Shown in pieces: positions 11,753-24,114 of a DNA stretch of 64,000 nt (position 1 is the stretch's first letter; the number at the start of each line of letters is the position of its first letter). The notes beneath the pieces are model-generated. The model had not been told where the DNA came from and did not search any database. It saw nothing but the letters and a program-made list of their open reading frames with translations. Origin of the DNA: Marisa cornuarietis (lineage: Eukaryota > Mollusca > Gastropoda > Architaenioglossa > Ampullariidae); contig SMMW01000585.1 of assembly GCA_004794655.1 (NCBI GenBank), positions 10,756,001 to 10,820,000 of the forward strand. Direction: 5' to 3'. The position numbers were made by a program, and so were the translations under genes.

Positions 11753-12664
11753 TCACTTCCACAATTTAAAAAATACTGGTCTATAATTTTGCAACCCCCA
11801 GCAAGCAATGCTTATTATGAGATATGGAACTTCGGCGGTGCATCAAGATATTGGAATTGAAACGTGAAGTTGAGTAATAAAACTTAAAAAAAAACCATAA
11901 AAATAAATAATAAATTTTAAAAAGCAGGCTGACTTTTTTTTATGTTCTAGGCATCTTGCTCAGCAGCGGACGGCGTTTCCTGCAACGGCCACTAGGCGGC
12001 GCTTCGTCATGTGACGCGATGCTTGTCCAAAAACCTCCTGACATCATAAGCGCTAAAGTCGGAAGGAGGCCTGTAGGAGTAGGGGTTAGGGGATGAGGGG
12101 ATGGAGGGAGTGAAATGGGAAAGGAAGTTATGCTTGAGAGATGAAAGTAAATTCCTTGAGTGGGCCAAACATCGATCCAGCCATCTAGACACCCGCGCAT
12201 GCGCGCACGCACGCACACATTCTCACGGCGCACTGCACACAACGAACACTGATCTGGCGTCACTGCATGGGATCCTGCTTGGAGGAGACAGATGCCAGAC
12301 ACATTCGCGTTCCGAACACTTCATTTCGAGTGTATGGCGTCTGAAATGTTCTTCAGAACAGGTGGCAGCGCTCACGTCTACCCGACATGTTGAATAAAAA
12401 TAGTCTGGGATCGTTTTGCATTCACACCTCACTCCTCACTTTTTTATACTTTCCTCCAAATTCTTTGTCGTCTTCTTTTTCACGATTACCGTTAAAGGAG
12501 TCGAAATGCAATCGATTACAAAACACAAAAAATTAGTGTCATAAAACGCAGGCGTAAGGGAGGTTTACAAAGCAGATAAAAGGAATATACAGGTGTATAG
12601 AAAATACTAGTGATAGATACCAGCTGTTTCTTTTTCACAGATACTTGTATAGAGGATATACAAC

Positions 12665-12840
12665 TTCTGGAGCAAGAGTACAGCAGTATTAGAGTTCGGT
12701 GCTCTACTGTGGTCATACTGGAGTATTGACAGGAATGAGAGAACATTCGAGCATTCTAATGGAGTACACTGACACTACACTACTGTACTGGCGTATGATG
12801 GCGGAGCATTGTACTAAAGTGCAATGATACCGAATTAAGT
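12665..12840. repeat. Degenerate tandem repeat around GAGTAC/ACTGTACTGG motifs
   Basis: Recurring GAGTA(C/T), TACTGG and CACTAC motifs at irregular spacing of about 20-45 bases suggest a decayed minisatellite. Confidence 0.4.
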
Positions 12841-15000
12841 ATAATTATCACTACTTAAATATGAGACTGTGACGTAATGATAATGAGTTTGATAATTTTC
12901 TTTTTCTAATCTGACAGACTAGTACGTAACCACCAGGCACCGGCAACTTTCCAATCAAAGTCAAACGAATGGTTGTCGACAGAAAACAATTTCATACGCA
13001 GTCAAAGAGCCTCAGAAAAAATGAATCTCGTAGTTTTTAAAACTTACAAATGTGTTCAGAGTCTTGTTTTCTTTTTCTAATTAAAACTTCTGATGATGAT
13101 TACGATGATTATTATTATCGACACATAAGCCTCCCTCTGACAATCAAACTCATTTATCTCGGACTATATGGCAAAAGTACACTCATCACTCTTAAACATC
13201 AAAGATCTCGCACAGTCAAACGTAAAGAGCCCTGACACAAAAGTTTGTTGCTGATCTGCAGTTCGGAAAAGATTCATGATGTTTGAAGCAGTCTGCAGCA
13301 TCTCAAAGTCGGACCAAGAAGGGCGCTGTCACGAGACCAGATATTATATTAAAGATGTAACGACACCTTCTCTATCAAGTTATTCTTACAATCTGCAGAA
13401 AAAAAATGTCTTTTAAAGTTTCAAAGTTTATTCTGTACAAAATTCTGTTTTAAAGCATCTCATCGACGATAATGGAATGCTCATACATGGGGGGAAAAGT
13501 GGAAAACCTCTATAATTTTAGGATTAGTGGTGAGTAAGCTATATTTGACAGTGGTTACCCCATTTCAAATCATCCTGTCTATATATGTATGCATAATCTA
13601 TGCATGTATGTCATGGTTCCATCTGGAACAAGAAGAACGCCATAGGACCATGGGGTGCGTTACTGAATGCTTGGGTTGTTGCGAAAACTTTGCCTAACGT
13701 ATCATGTAAACGAGCGAATGCAGCGAAGTATAAAACAGCATGGCGTATCAGATTCGCACATGGAGTATTTTTATCCATGGAACAAAAAAAAAACTGGACA
13801 ATCACATTCTACGTTGGTTAAGTGTGCCAGGCGAGGAATTGTAGGGTGGATGGGGAAAAGTAGAGAAGGGAAGAGGGAGAGAGGAGAAGAAATGGTGGCC
13901 TGAAGATGATGTTGATGGTGATTGTTGTGAGAGCGAGAGTGGGGATTATTCGTAAACATCGTCCTCTCCGATGAGATGCCGACATGCATGAACGGACGAC
14001 AATGGTTCGCTGCGAGGGGCCTGCAAATGTGCAAACAGGGGTCATGGGAGAGGTCAGCCAATCCTGACAGCAACTGGATTAGGACGCCAAAACTGTGGTT
14101 CCAGCTTGGCCATCTCCCCTGCTGGCTTCACGAAAATTCTATCAGGGTAGATTCCATGAAAGTGAGTTACGATTTTTGCGACCACAAACTAAGCGATTTG
14201 CCAAATCGAATCACTTGGACTATAGTCAAGAAACCCTGCATTAACTCGATTTAATTACAGGAACATGTGGGAAATAGGTGCGAGCTTGTTAGTGCGTTGG
14301 CGTTGAAACGAGATATTATTGAGACAACAGATTAAGCAAAGAATGTTTTCCATTCCATTGCTAACTTCGACATTGGCGAAAACAGTCTTCTAATTAATCT
14401 TTATTTGGAGAGCTCCACGCTTAACTTCCGCGGCGGCCTGCGATACGGTCAGTCAAGAATTTTACTCCTCTTCAACCAAATGTCAGTGGTTCCCTTGATT
14501 GACGCTCAAATATTGTTTTTCTTTTTACGGCAGAACCTCGGGAAACATTAATGAAACTACAGAAGCAGCTCGAGGCTTTTACACGTGATATTTAGCTAAT
14601 TGTGTAGTCGGGGTCTCGTGTGTCCGGCTCTTGAAATAACTAACCTTCATGGAAATGGCCAAGTCTCTGCTACAAGTCCCTACTCCAGTGAAACGGTTGC
14701 AGACTGAGCTGGAAATGACATTTCTTTTGTTTTCTTTTGTTTCATGTTGTTGATGTTTAGAAAAATGTTGAAGTTTGACAAAGGAGATATAGATATTTGT
14801 ATCAAGTACTAGCAGTACTTGCCCATCTGTTTATTTAAGACGTACTTAAACTTAAACAACCAAGCAACGCTTCTTTCTTTATTGTTTACTTTCCTGGTGT
14901 TTTATCTATTTATTTATTTTTTATTCTATTTATTTATTTTTTTTGTTTTTTCTGCGCAATGAGCATTCTTCTGAATGGATACCTGTGCATTACAAATGGA
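12841..15000. other. Intronic stretch, nothing recognised
   Basis: Mostly unique DNA. Short purine tracts (13850-13890) and TTTA/TTTATT sequence (14900-14945) are present. Frames here have no recognisable domain. Confidence 0.5.
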
Positions 15001-15003
15001 CAT

Positions 15004-15023
15004 CCTCCTCCTCCTCCTCCTCC

Positions 15024-15102
<79 letters not shown>
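15004..15102. repeat. (CCT)7(CAT)26 compound microsatellite
   Basis: Seven CCT units run directly into 26 uninterrupted CAT units. The poly-Ser, poly-His and poly-Met frames through it are artefacts of the repeat. Confidence 0.95.
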
Positions 15103-15104
<2 letters not shown>

Positions 15105-15189
15105 GAACAACTTGAAAATTACACAGAATGCGTGCGTGCGTGTTTGTGTACAGGTACAACTAAGCGACAAAATAAAAAGGGAATAGGAT

Positions 15190-16580
15190 GAGTATATATA
15201 TATGTATGTGTGTATAACCAGAGAGACCGAACTAAATGTGAGAAGCAAAGCTATAAATATAGCTCCAAGCAACTGTTCTCATAACTTCTTTATTAGCATG
15301 TGCGTGCGTGTTAGCTGGACATTTTTGTTTTATCTCCAGCGGGTATGAGCAGTAATAATTGTACTGGGTCAGCGCCGAGCATGAGGCGCGGAGCTGCTGC
15401 TATCTCATGTGTCGGACGCATTAGCTACATACCAGAAACCGGTCTTTGAACAAGTGATCAGAGACGAGGCAAGTCCACAATTAGCGCAGCGACCTGCATG
15501 CATGGTTGGCGCAGGCGGTCAGGGCTGGTGCACATCAGGCAGAATGGTGTAGTTGAGCAGAAGGCGAAGGATCCTATTTCAAGGCAATTGTTTTTCTGTT
15601 AGAGTTAGCAATGAGCGATATTCAGCGGGCGACGGGAGACACACCGTCCAGGTGGACCTGAGGACCAAGAGGACAGGAAATACGCTTCTGCTTGTGAACG
15701 CAACGACCACGTATGACACGTTCCATGCTTTGTTGTGTATAGCAGTTAACTTTGGGGACATTTGTCTCATGACTGAAAGAGCCAACAAAGAAAGGGTACC
15801 TAAGGGTTTGTGAATTTTGAAGACTTTAAGTCAAAACAGTACCTGCACCTATGAACCAGTAGCTGTAAAGAAGTATGAACAACTGTACAGAGTGTTTACA
15901 GCTGAGTGGGTTAGTAATTTGTACAGACCATCTGTTTCTGGCCTGGACTCCAGATTTAATAGTTACTTGAATTAAATCGTCCTTATTCTTCAAGAGAACA
16001 AAAAATAAACCCAAGTACTGTGCCATAATTGATCATGGATGAAAGAAGTGGTATACAGGCGCTGAAGAGGTGTGGATTTTGCAGTTTTAACTCACCAGGA
16101 CTTCAAAGTTATTCATGTTGTAAAAGTTGAAAAATTAATTACTAATATACCATCCGGATAATCTTCAGGCCTGAAATGAGCATGGCAAACAATGCTATGC
16201 GGAGTTGGTTTCCATTTATCACGTTTTATGGCTATTATCTGTACGCTTCCTGCTTTCCTCATCGTAAGAGAAGTGTATACCCCTGGACCTCCTGCATCCT
16301 ACTACCCAACATTTTTTAGGCATTTTCGATGAGACGTGTTAAGCTAGCTCTGCGATGTACAAGTTCCTCTTTTAATCTTTATTTACTTTACACCCTATTG
16401 CCTCTTTATCTACTCGGCGCTACCATCACGATTACCTCCCCCACCCCCACCCCCGGTTTCGCGCAAAATAGCGCTCATTATAATAACCTCGTCTGGCTTT
16501 GATGACAATCCAGTTTTACTTGAACTACCTCTCTCTTTCTCTTTCTCTTTCCCCTTCCTTCCTTTCTCCCTTATCCACCT
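15190..16580. other. Intronic stretch, nothing recognised
   Basis: The segment 15350-15560 is somewhat GC-richer. A C-rich run occurs near 16435-16455 and a CT-rich tract at 16530-16575, directly before the LINE remnant. No gene is supported. Confidence 0.5.
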
Positions 16581-16592
16581 GTAGCTGTGTGT

Positions 16593-17256
16593 GGTATTAT
16601 TGATTTTAAAAATGCATTTGATTTAGTTATTCGAGAAAAGGTTTGGGAATTCTTAAAAATAACAAGCTGAGAGCTAGAATCTATAACACACAATCTAAGA
16701 AATGTATAATGTAGTAAACTCTAAAGCTAAGAGTATTGGGTGATGTAACAGACTTTTTTCTATATCCCAGGGGCTTAAAGCAGGACAACGGGTAGCCCTG
16801 TCCTATTTTCAATGTGAGCTAATAAATAATTTAATAAATGATGGTAAACATTGTGTCCAGTTTTAATAAATGGTTGTCAACAATGTGCCCAGTTATATAC
16901 ACACAAATTTGGAATTCATTAGTTACATTGACTGACCTTCAATATCAGCTCAATCCTAAGAGATACGTCAAATAATTATGGTTTGTAGTTGAGGGAGATA
17001 AATCAGGTGATTTAGGAATGTTGGGTTTATTTCTGTACGCAAGAAGTGCGTGTGTAGTGACAAGTACATATCAGCTGCAAATATCTATAATTATCTTGGT
17101 ATTTATTTGTCCACTTATCTGTTCTTTTCTCATGCCTTAAATGATATGGCTCGTCATGCAAAAACCTTTGCTGGAATACTTATGTTTCTCTGGTCTGTTG
17201 GTAAAAGCTATTCTGATTTTCTTCTCAACTGTTTGATGCATAAATACCTACGATGA
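16593..17256 (+). pseudogene. Decayed non-LTR retrotransposon (LINE) reverse transcriptase
   Basis: The plus strand translates near 16593 to GIIDFKNAFDLV, the conserved RT segment that carries a catalytic Asp. Near 16770 comes QGLKAGQ..ALSYFQ, corresponding to the GxxQGxxLSPxLF block, then ELINNLIND. At 17050-17256 an open stretch with NYLGIYLS...FSHALNDMARHAKT matches the usual YLG region after the RT core. Stop codons and frame changes interrupt the parts (for example TGA after the first block), and no complete FADD catalytic box or endonuclease domain was found. It is a dead fragment of about 0.65 kb lying antisense to the myomodulin gene. The clade (Jockey/CR1/RTE-like) cannot be fixed by eye. 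Confidence 0.7.
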
Positions 17257-17259
17257 CAC

Positions 17260-18015
17260 ATGCTAGTGAGATGGTAGTATTGCATCTGATCTTCAGCCCA
17301 TACAACAGTCCTTTTTCAGTTTTTACATGTCATTCAACACTGAACTATTTCTGTGATGTTTTTCATAAATCATTGTTATTGCTACTGATAACAGCTAAGT
17401 AGAGAAAAGCAGCAAAAGCAACAAAAGCAAGACTAACGGTCGCTGTGGTAATCTTTCACACTTACGGTAGTTATAGCAGCAAAGTAATAAAAACGCCCTA
17501 ACCCTAGCAACCGCACAGCTTGAGCAACAGCAGCAACAAAAGACAACAACAGCCATAGTAACAGTGGTGTCCTGGTCTTCCTTCTTAGCTTCCAAATATT
17601 TCGCATTAAATAAATAAGTAAATAAATGAAAATAAAACGTGTTCAGACCAGCGTTGGCGACCTGCATCTCTCCCAGGACTTCGCTGCTCCAGCGCACACC
17701 CTGAGCGTGATTCACTCCGCGTTTTTGCCAATTTTCCAGCTGATTATCAAATTACGTCTCCACAACGGAAGCCGTTATTAAGAACCAGTAGCGAACACTC
17801 TTAAAGACAGAGAAATGAAGAGAAGTGAAAAATCCCACAATTCCAAACGGAGACGCGACTCTTTGTTCACGTAAGAACTTCAAAGTGTAGATCTCCAGAA
17901 ACACTAGACTTGTTTTTCAGCGATGTCCCTAAACATGACACGAAAAACTGGAGGGCAGATGGAGGGTGAGATTGGGCTGGTGTGTTTTGTGTTCTTGCTG
18001 TCTGTGTGCAACTGC
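17260..18015. other. Intronic stretch after the LINE remnant, nothing recognised
   Basis: The stretch includes loosely repetitive CAGCA/AGCAA sequence (17400-17560), possibly part of the same insertion. No gene is supported. Confidence 0.45.
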
Positions 18016-18019
18016 GCCT

Positions 18020-18064
18020 GAGTGAGTGAGTGAGTGAGTGAGTGAGTGAGTGAGTGAGTGAGTG
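18020..18064. repeat. (GAGT)11 microsatellite
   Basis: About eleven uninterrupted tetranucleotide units. Confidence 0.95.
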
Positions 18065-18074
18065 CAAATATTCA

Positions 18075-18235
18075 TGTGTATGTGTGTATAAGTGTGTGTG
18101 TATATATATATACTTATAAGTGAATTTTGAGTGTATGTGTGTGCGCGCGTGTATGGGGAATGTGTGTGTGTGTGTGTTTGTTTGTTTGTTTGTTTGTGTG
18201 CGTGTGTATGTGCGCGCGCGCGCGAGTGCGAGCAT
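18075..18235. repeat. Compound (GT)n / (TA)n / (GTTT)n / (GC)n tract
   Basis: Alternating GT, TATATA, TTTG and GCGCGC blocks lie in series. Confidence 0.85.
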
Positions 18236-18819
18236 GTGTTGGAGAACCGGAGAAGAGGAAGATATGATCTCTTTGAGAGACGACTGGAAGGACCTCCAGC
18301 CACCATTGTCCTCTTTTTCCTTTACGCATGCAAAGAAATAAGCCTAAAAATTTTTTTGCTTTGTTTGTAAACCGAACTTTAAAAAAAACAATGAAAGAAA
18401 ACGAAAGCTAGAGGAGTTTTCTTTCCCGGTTCCCTAGGCTGCACAAACAAACACAGAGTACTCTCGTGACGCAACAAAGGAAGACTGCAGATCGACCGCC
18501 TACCTCGCGTGCCAGATAAACCAATTTTAGTAATTCTGTAACTCCAGAATACAGCAATTTACTACTTTTGCAATTTAGTGTTTCGGAAGGCGTCTTTGAT
18601 CGGATACCCTGCGTTTTCTGATCCGCATGCAAGATAAGCGCGCTAATACACAACCAGTCGTACCCAGCTTTTCCCCTAGCTTCGCCAGTTGCCACAAGGG
18701 GAGATCACAGAAACTTTTTCTTCTCCAGCTCTCTCGTATTCCCCCCCCCCCCGTCCGAAAGTATTTTGTTGCCTGTTTGCCGAGAGATGCGCACATTTTG
18801 GAAGGTAATTGTGGCCTAT

Positions 18820-19080
18820 CGTGGTGAAACTGAGGTAAATGGTGGTATAACTTTCTGTAGAAAGTGGTGTAGCAGTAGTAAATGGTGGTATAACTGTCTT
18901 TAGAAAGTGGTGTAATTGCAGTAAAGTAGTACGGGACTGGTATATATTGGTATAACTAGAGTATTTTGTGGCAAAACTACATCGTGGTATAATCGCTATA
19001 GCGCTGTAACTAGGGTAAAGAGGTCCAGATTCAGTAAAGGTAATGTCATTCAGTTTAGTGGTATACGAACGGTAATATAT
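18820..19080. repeat. Degenerate tandem repeat around GTGGTATAACT
   Basis: The motif GTGGTATAACT followed by a variable tail with GTAAA or GAAAGTGGTG recurs six or more times in 250 bases with variable spacing (about 30-55). The best-preserved pair lies near 18840-18920. Confidence 0.6.
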
Positions 19081-19564
19081 ATATATATAGATACATAAAC
19101 TGGTGGATGAGAACCAGTCACGGATGCCTCACGATAGGCTGATGCTATCGCCGATGTAGAAATAGTTTGGAGGAGAGTGTACAGCGGCTGATAAAAATAT
19201 TATCATTACTTGGGGTTAGGGAAAAAGCTAAGCCTGCGGCAGTCGGGTAAACTCCTACAAGACATAACGACAGACCGCCATTGATTTTCAGGCATCGGTT
19301 TGCTGGATAATCACGTGTTTCGCGTGCTTTTGCCGAGAGCTGGCGAGGATTGGATGTCTCTACAGTCGTACTACGCACGCGCGTCCTTGCACGTCCGGAT
19401 TTTCTCTTGCGCAGGCGCGCTCTTTCTGACACCAATTATACGTCACACAACTTCTTCGCTTCTAAAGAGCAGGCTTCCGAAACCTTGCGCATTAACCAGA
19501 ATATGCGAAAATAAATGTCCTACAGAAAGAAGCCCCGTGCTGTCCTTTGCAGGACGATTGATTA

Positions 19565-19607
<43 letters not shown>
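19565..19607. repeat. (ATTG)n microsatellite
   Basis: About ten to eleven perfect tetranucleotide units. Confidence 0.95.
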
Positions 19608-19954
19608 CTTGCAACACGAAGAATCGTTCTTGCTTACGAATTCTGATGAGGTTGATTTCAATTTTCTTTTATGGATCTCGTCTGGGGCATGTGGCACTTG
19701 TTTTTGGCAGAGCCGTTCCTCTTCCCCACTTTCCACTCTTTTTTACACGGTTTTCTCTTCCTCTCTTCGTCCTGCAACCCTCACTGTCACCCTGACCACC
19801 ACCTCTTGTTTCAGTTTGCAAACCGTGTGACTGTCTCTCATTCTTGTTTTGCTCTTCTGCTCACGTCCACCGAGTTAACTGAGAAGCGAGTGGAAAAGAT
19901 CTGTGCAATCTTCTGTGTTATTTATATTGCTAAATTGTCACGCGAGGCAAAAGA

Positions 19955-20056
19955 TGGCGGAACCACATGGGCCCAACTGAGGGGGGGAGGGCTGCCCAAA
20001 ACCGGGTCCGCAGGCGAGGTGTTGTTGCGGCCCTATGCTCCTCGAGGAGTAGCAAG

Positions 20057-20093
<37 letters not shown>

Positions 20094-20095
20094 AT
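19955..20095. repeat. Possible retroposon 3' end with (GAT)n tail
   Basis: A GC-rich segment ending CTCCTCGAGGAGTAGCAAGG runs directly into about eleven GAT units (20058-20090). A short inverted motif just before a simple-repeat tail is typical of non-LTR retroposon 3' ends. No coding remnant was identified, so this is a candidate only. Confidence 0.35.
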
Positions 20096-20099
20096 TGTC

Positions 20100-22285
20100 A
20101 CACCCTAAAAGTAGCTTACAAGAGGCTGTAAAAGCCTTAAAAACTAGCCAAGGAAGAAATTATGATGAAATGTCAACAGAATATATATATATATAGTCAC
20201 AAGTTTGTTGTAAAAACGTTAGCACTGACGTTTTTTAACAAACACATTGGTCGGCATGAATTTGCTCTCCAGACTTGACGGAAGGTGGGACGCAGTGTAA
20301 GAGATTCCAAGATAAGCCAATAAGGCGTTGCTCACTCAGCAAGCCTCACATTTGTGACGTCAGAGGAAATTGGGTCTCTCTCTCTCTCTTTCCAAAGTGC
20401 GAGTAAACTAATGCGGTTTTCAAAAGTTTGTATCTGATGAACAAAATTTAAGTTTTCCTTCCATAATTTTAGAACTCTCATGATTGTGCATAAAATCCGA
20501 ATCATGATGCCTGCAACCAAGGTTGTTTTGTTGTCGTTTTAAGCACGCACGTGCTTGCACAGACCATCGTTGCATTCATCATCACTATCGCCATCATCTT
20601 CACCAGGCCTTCCATCCGCCGTCGCGATCATCCTTCGATTCCTTCGTCAGACCCTTCTAATGTTGCGCGGGAAACGGTACAACGGTTCGCCCCTTACGAC
20701 TGGGCATGCGTACAGGATCGGTTCGCCTTCCGCTCGCAGCGACGAGACATGCAACGCTGACACCACCGACGCCCTCTCGGCTGCTCACGCCGAGCAGCAA
20801 AAGTCCGTTGCCGTAGCAACCCCTCCTTCAAGACGCGGACTCGCTGATGCATCGCCTGCTGTAGGTCGTTACCACATCTCAAAGTCGTCGCCGTCTACTT
20901 CTGATGCGTAGGCTGTTATCACAACAGCAGTTCACAGGCTCGTTAAAACTGGAACTGTCTTGATTACCCTTCTGAAGACATCGTTCTACCCCCCCCCCAC
21001 TATTCCTCCCACTCTCTCTCTCCTTCCTTTTCTAAAATACGTGATTAGATCCATTGTCTACTCATGACGTATCCATAAACAAGTTTACAAAAAAAAAAAG
21101 ACGGGACAGGTTTACCTGCAAGACATTCGAGACCTTATATCTACAGATCATATGTCTCTTCCCAAAGTTTATACCATGCTGGGTTTTTCCTTATTAAACT
21201 GGGTTTTTCTTAATATAATTTGTTTCATTTTTTACTTCTTTCATGTTTATACTGTACATGTTTTTCATACTGTACTGGCTTTATTAATAACTTTTTATTG
21301 TGTTTATTTAGTCATATACTCATCATTAATTTCCCATGCGGAAGATATGAGACTGGCAGGGAAAATGCCAAATCACGGTCTTGCTGAAGTTGGTGGTTGA
21401 CCTAGGAATCATCGATGTTGCGTATGATTAGTTTTGACTGATTCCATTTTGCTACCACTAGGGCTGTATTGCGGAGAGCAACTGTGCTGAGGCTTATCCC
21501 TGGATTTGTAAGACCGACAAAGGGAACAACCACCTCTCCCCCCGTCCTGTCTGGCTCATATAAAGTATAGCCACTGGCAGCCCCGGCAGTCTAAACCCTT
21601 AAGAAAACTATCCACGGACGGTAGAGAAGGTAGCAAATTATACAAAAACTAGGTTTAAATGGACGAAAATAATATTATTGAAAACTAAAACAAACTGCGG
21701 GTCCTTAAACAGTAGAAACTAATAAAGTACCTAAAACTGAGTAAACATCGAGAATAGGACAACGTAAGCGATCTGGCGACCAGTACAGTACATCACCACT
21801 GCGGACCTGGCAGGCCTCCTAGACACCAAGAGCAAGTGACAACAACAAGAAAGGAGGCCACCAGTAAAAGTAAACAACATCTGCGGCGTCACGGAGCAGC
21901 AACCGTCCTCCTACACATCTGCAAACCTCTCCCCGCCCACCCTTCACTCTCCATATTTTCCCAAACCCCCATCCCCCACAGTGTAAAATCACCTTTAGGT
22001 GGAAGCACTTTCCCTCCTAAAATCAACAAAACCCTCACTGTATACCGGAAAGGGAAAACGATCCAGCACAAGTAGCTGAAAAGCTAGATGATACATTCTG
22101 TTGGATTACACTGGACAGCAACTTATTCCTACTCACTGTATTTTCGTGTCTTCTCCTTTAATTACATCAGACCTTCCTAAAAGGTCCTCTTAATCAGACT
22201 GACGAATATGTCACTATTTGGGGGAACATATCACATGACCGTCGTGGAGAACAACGCCAAACGCTCACTTATTTGAATATATGTG
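20100..22285. other. Intronic stretch, nothing recognised
   Basis: The stretch includes a short (TA)n at about 20182-20196, a CpG-richer segment at 20640-20880 and an AT-rich segment at 21150-21320. No gene, RNA or mobile element is supported. Confidence 0.5.
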
Positions 22286-22289
22286 CTCA

Positions 22290-22335
22290 GTGTCATGACA
22301 AATTAACAACTTTATTAATCCCAAGGGGCATTTAT
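22290..22335 (-). repeat. Possible LINE/retroposon 3' end motif
   Basis: On the minus strand CCCCTTGGGATTAATAAAGT is a palindrome-plus-AATAAA motif of the kind that ends several non-LTR element families in aquatic animals. No coding remnant is visible upstream of it. Confidence 0.3.
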
Positions 22336-22339
22336 ACGA

Positions 22340-23615
22340 AGGCACAATGGTTATTATACCAGCAATATGTCCTTCTCTCGGAGTGAGCACCTTACGGCGA
22401 CACTGCGCAGTATGCGGCCTTGCTCGGGTTAGGATCACATGATGCGACAACATCAACCTCTGCACCTGCCTGTCAAGGCTGGCGACAGTTCTTCCTGTCA
22501 TCGAGAAGCCCCATGTGCTTCAGGACTCTCTGTCTCTCTGGCAATCTCGTATCCTTGGTTACACGCAGTGGAATAACAAGAAGCCTCAACTCTTTGGTGT
22601 CGGCTACAAGTACGCGACCCCTTGCAGCTATTTCAGGAGACACCTACTTCGTCTTTCTGAAGAAAGAGGTCTGCATATTCCCAGTCTTTAAAAGAATCTG
22701 AATATTTAAAACTACTGTAGTTGTCGGAGTTCCACAGCGTCAGCCAAACAGGAGTTAAATTTCTTCTTCCCTTTTCCAACAAAACTGTAGCTGTGACCGA
22801 GAGATACAGCTTTTTTGGAGGTTGTATCATCTATACGTCCACTCACGATTCTGGCTATAAACAGACCAGAACTTTTTTTCTTTTTGAAAACTGTATTGTT
22901 CTCTCCCGCCACCGCTCTCATTCTCCCTCTTTGGAAGAAATTTGCCGCTAATTTTCTTGATTACAGTCCCTTTTTTTGTTCAAACATTTCTTTGACGCCA
23001 AGGGACGTTATTCGACGCGGATAATCTAAGTCGATGTGTCTAGCCTCCCCCTCCAGGTCGCGAGCTATGCTTGGTGAGGACCTGCTATAGCAACGTTTTT
23101 GTGGTCACATGATATCGAATGAGTCCTTCAACGACTGTTTCTGGTCCCCTTGAAAGTCACTTTACTCATAATGACAAAGCAGACATCCCTGCTGACATCG
23201 GTCTTTTTATCACGTATGTCGGACACGACGTGACGGCGATAATCTTGACTACCAACCTGTTCATGCCCGACGGCTTGTGGAATCTCGGGTGGAGGAAGTA
23301 GGTCACTGTCAGAAAAACGAAAGGCTTTATCCTTCCTCTGGCAAGCCTGGGGGTCGTTAACCGAGCGGGAGGCTTTGTTCGAACGACCGCCCTGCTTCCT
23401 ATCATTATATGAAAATATAGCAGTGTTCAAGGGATAAGAACAGAAGCGGGTAAAGCCAAACATAGTTCCCGCTACGCCACCAAAAAAATAGAGTTTAATG
23501 AAAGAGAGAGACAAAGAACTAGTGAAGTACGCAACTACGCAAGCCTGACATTCGCGCACTAAACTTATAAACTCATGTCGCTGTACGCCATAAATGTATC
23601 TGCACGAGACCACCT
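22340..23615. other. Intronic stretch, nothing recognised
   Basis: Unique-looking DNA. The 161-codon minus-strand frame at 23128-23613 has no recognisable domain or signal, and I do not call it. Confidence 0.5.
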
Positions 23616-23619
23616 TCTG

Positions 23620-24110
23620 TGATGTCTGTGCACGTGCTCACCGTGCGTGATTCTGCGCGATGTGCCGATTTATGTGCGGGGAAACAAACGTGGCTGGACA
23701 CGACCACGCAGATTTGCGCACAGAAAAGAGTGCGTTTGCGCAGGAGGCACATATGTGCAGTGAACACTTACCTTGTCTGTGTGTGCCAAACTTTTTTTAT
23801 CTTGCGCTGGATAAGTGTATTGGTGCGTGACACACGTGTGTTTGTGCACCATACAACATATCTGCTTGTGGTACGCTAATAAGAAATTTGCGCAGGTTTC
23901 CTATTTGCGCACTTGCGTGCGGTAAATTTGTTTGCGCAGCAAAAAGTGTGTATAGTAAACTGATGTGTTTCCTCGGGAGAAGATATATTTGCACGTAGTA
24001 AACTCATGTGTTAGCTCAGAATAAGACTTATTTGTGCCTCGTAGACACGTGTTTGCTCACTATAAGACTTATTTGCGCGTTTAAACGTATGTGTTTGTCC
24101 GGGCAAAGAG
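23620..24110. repeat. Degenerate tandem repeat around TTTGCGCA / GTAAACTGATGTGTT
   Basis: About ten loosely related blocks alternate a TTTGCGCA or TTGTGC core with GTAAAC(T)CATGTGTT-like sequence at roughly 45-base spacing. Later units (23960-24090) are the best preserved. Confidence 0.55.
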
Positions 24111-24114
24111 TGCG

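Noticed and set aside
14926..15191. Poly-Met, poly-His and poly-Ser frames
   Set aside because: Direct products of the (CAT)26/(CCT)7 microsatellite.
23128..23613. 161-codon minus-strand frame
   Set aside because: No recognisable domain, signal or coding-like pattern. I could not connect it to any exon.
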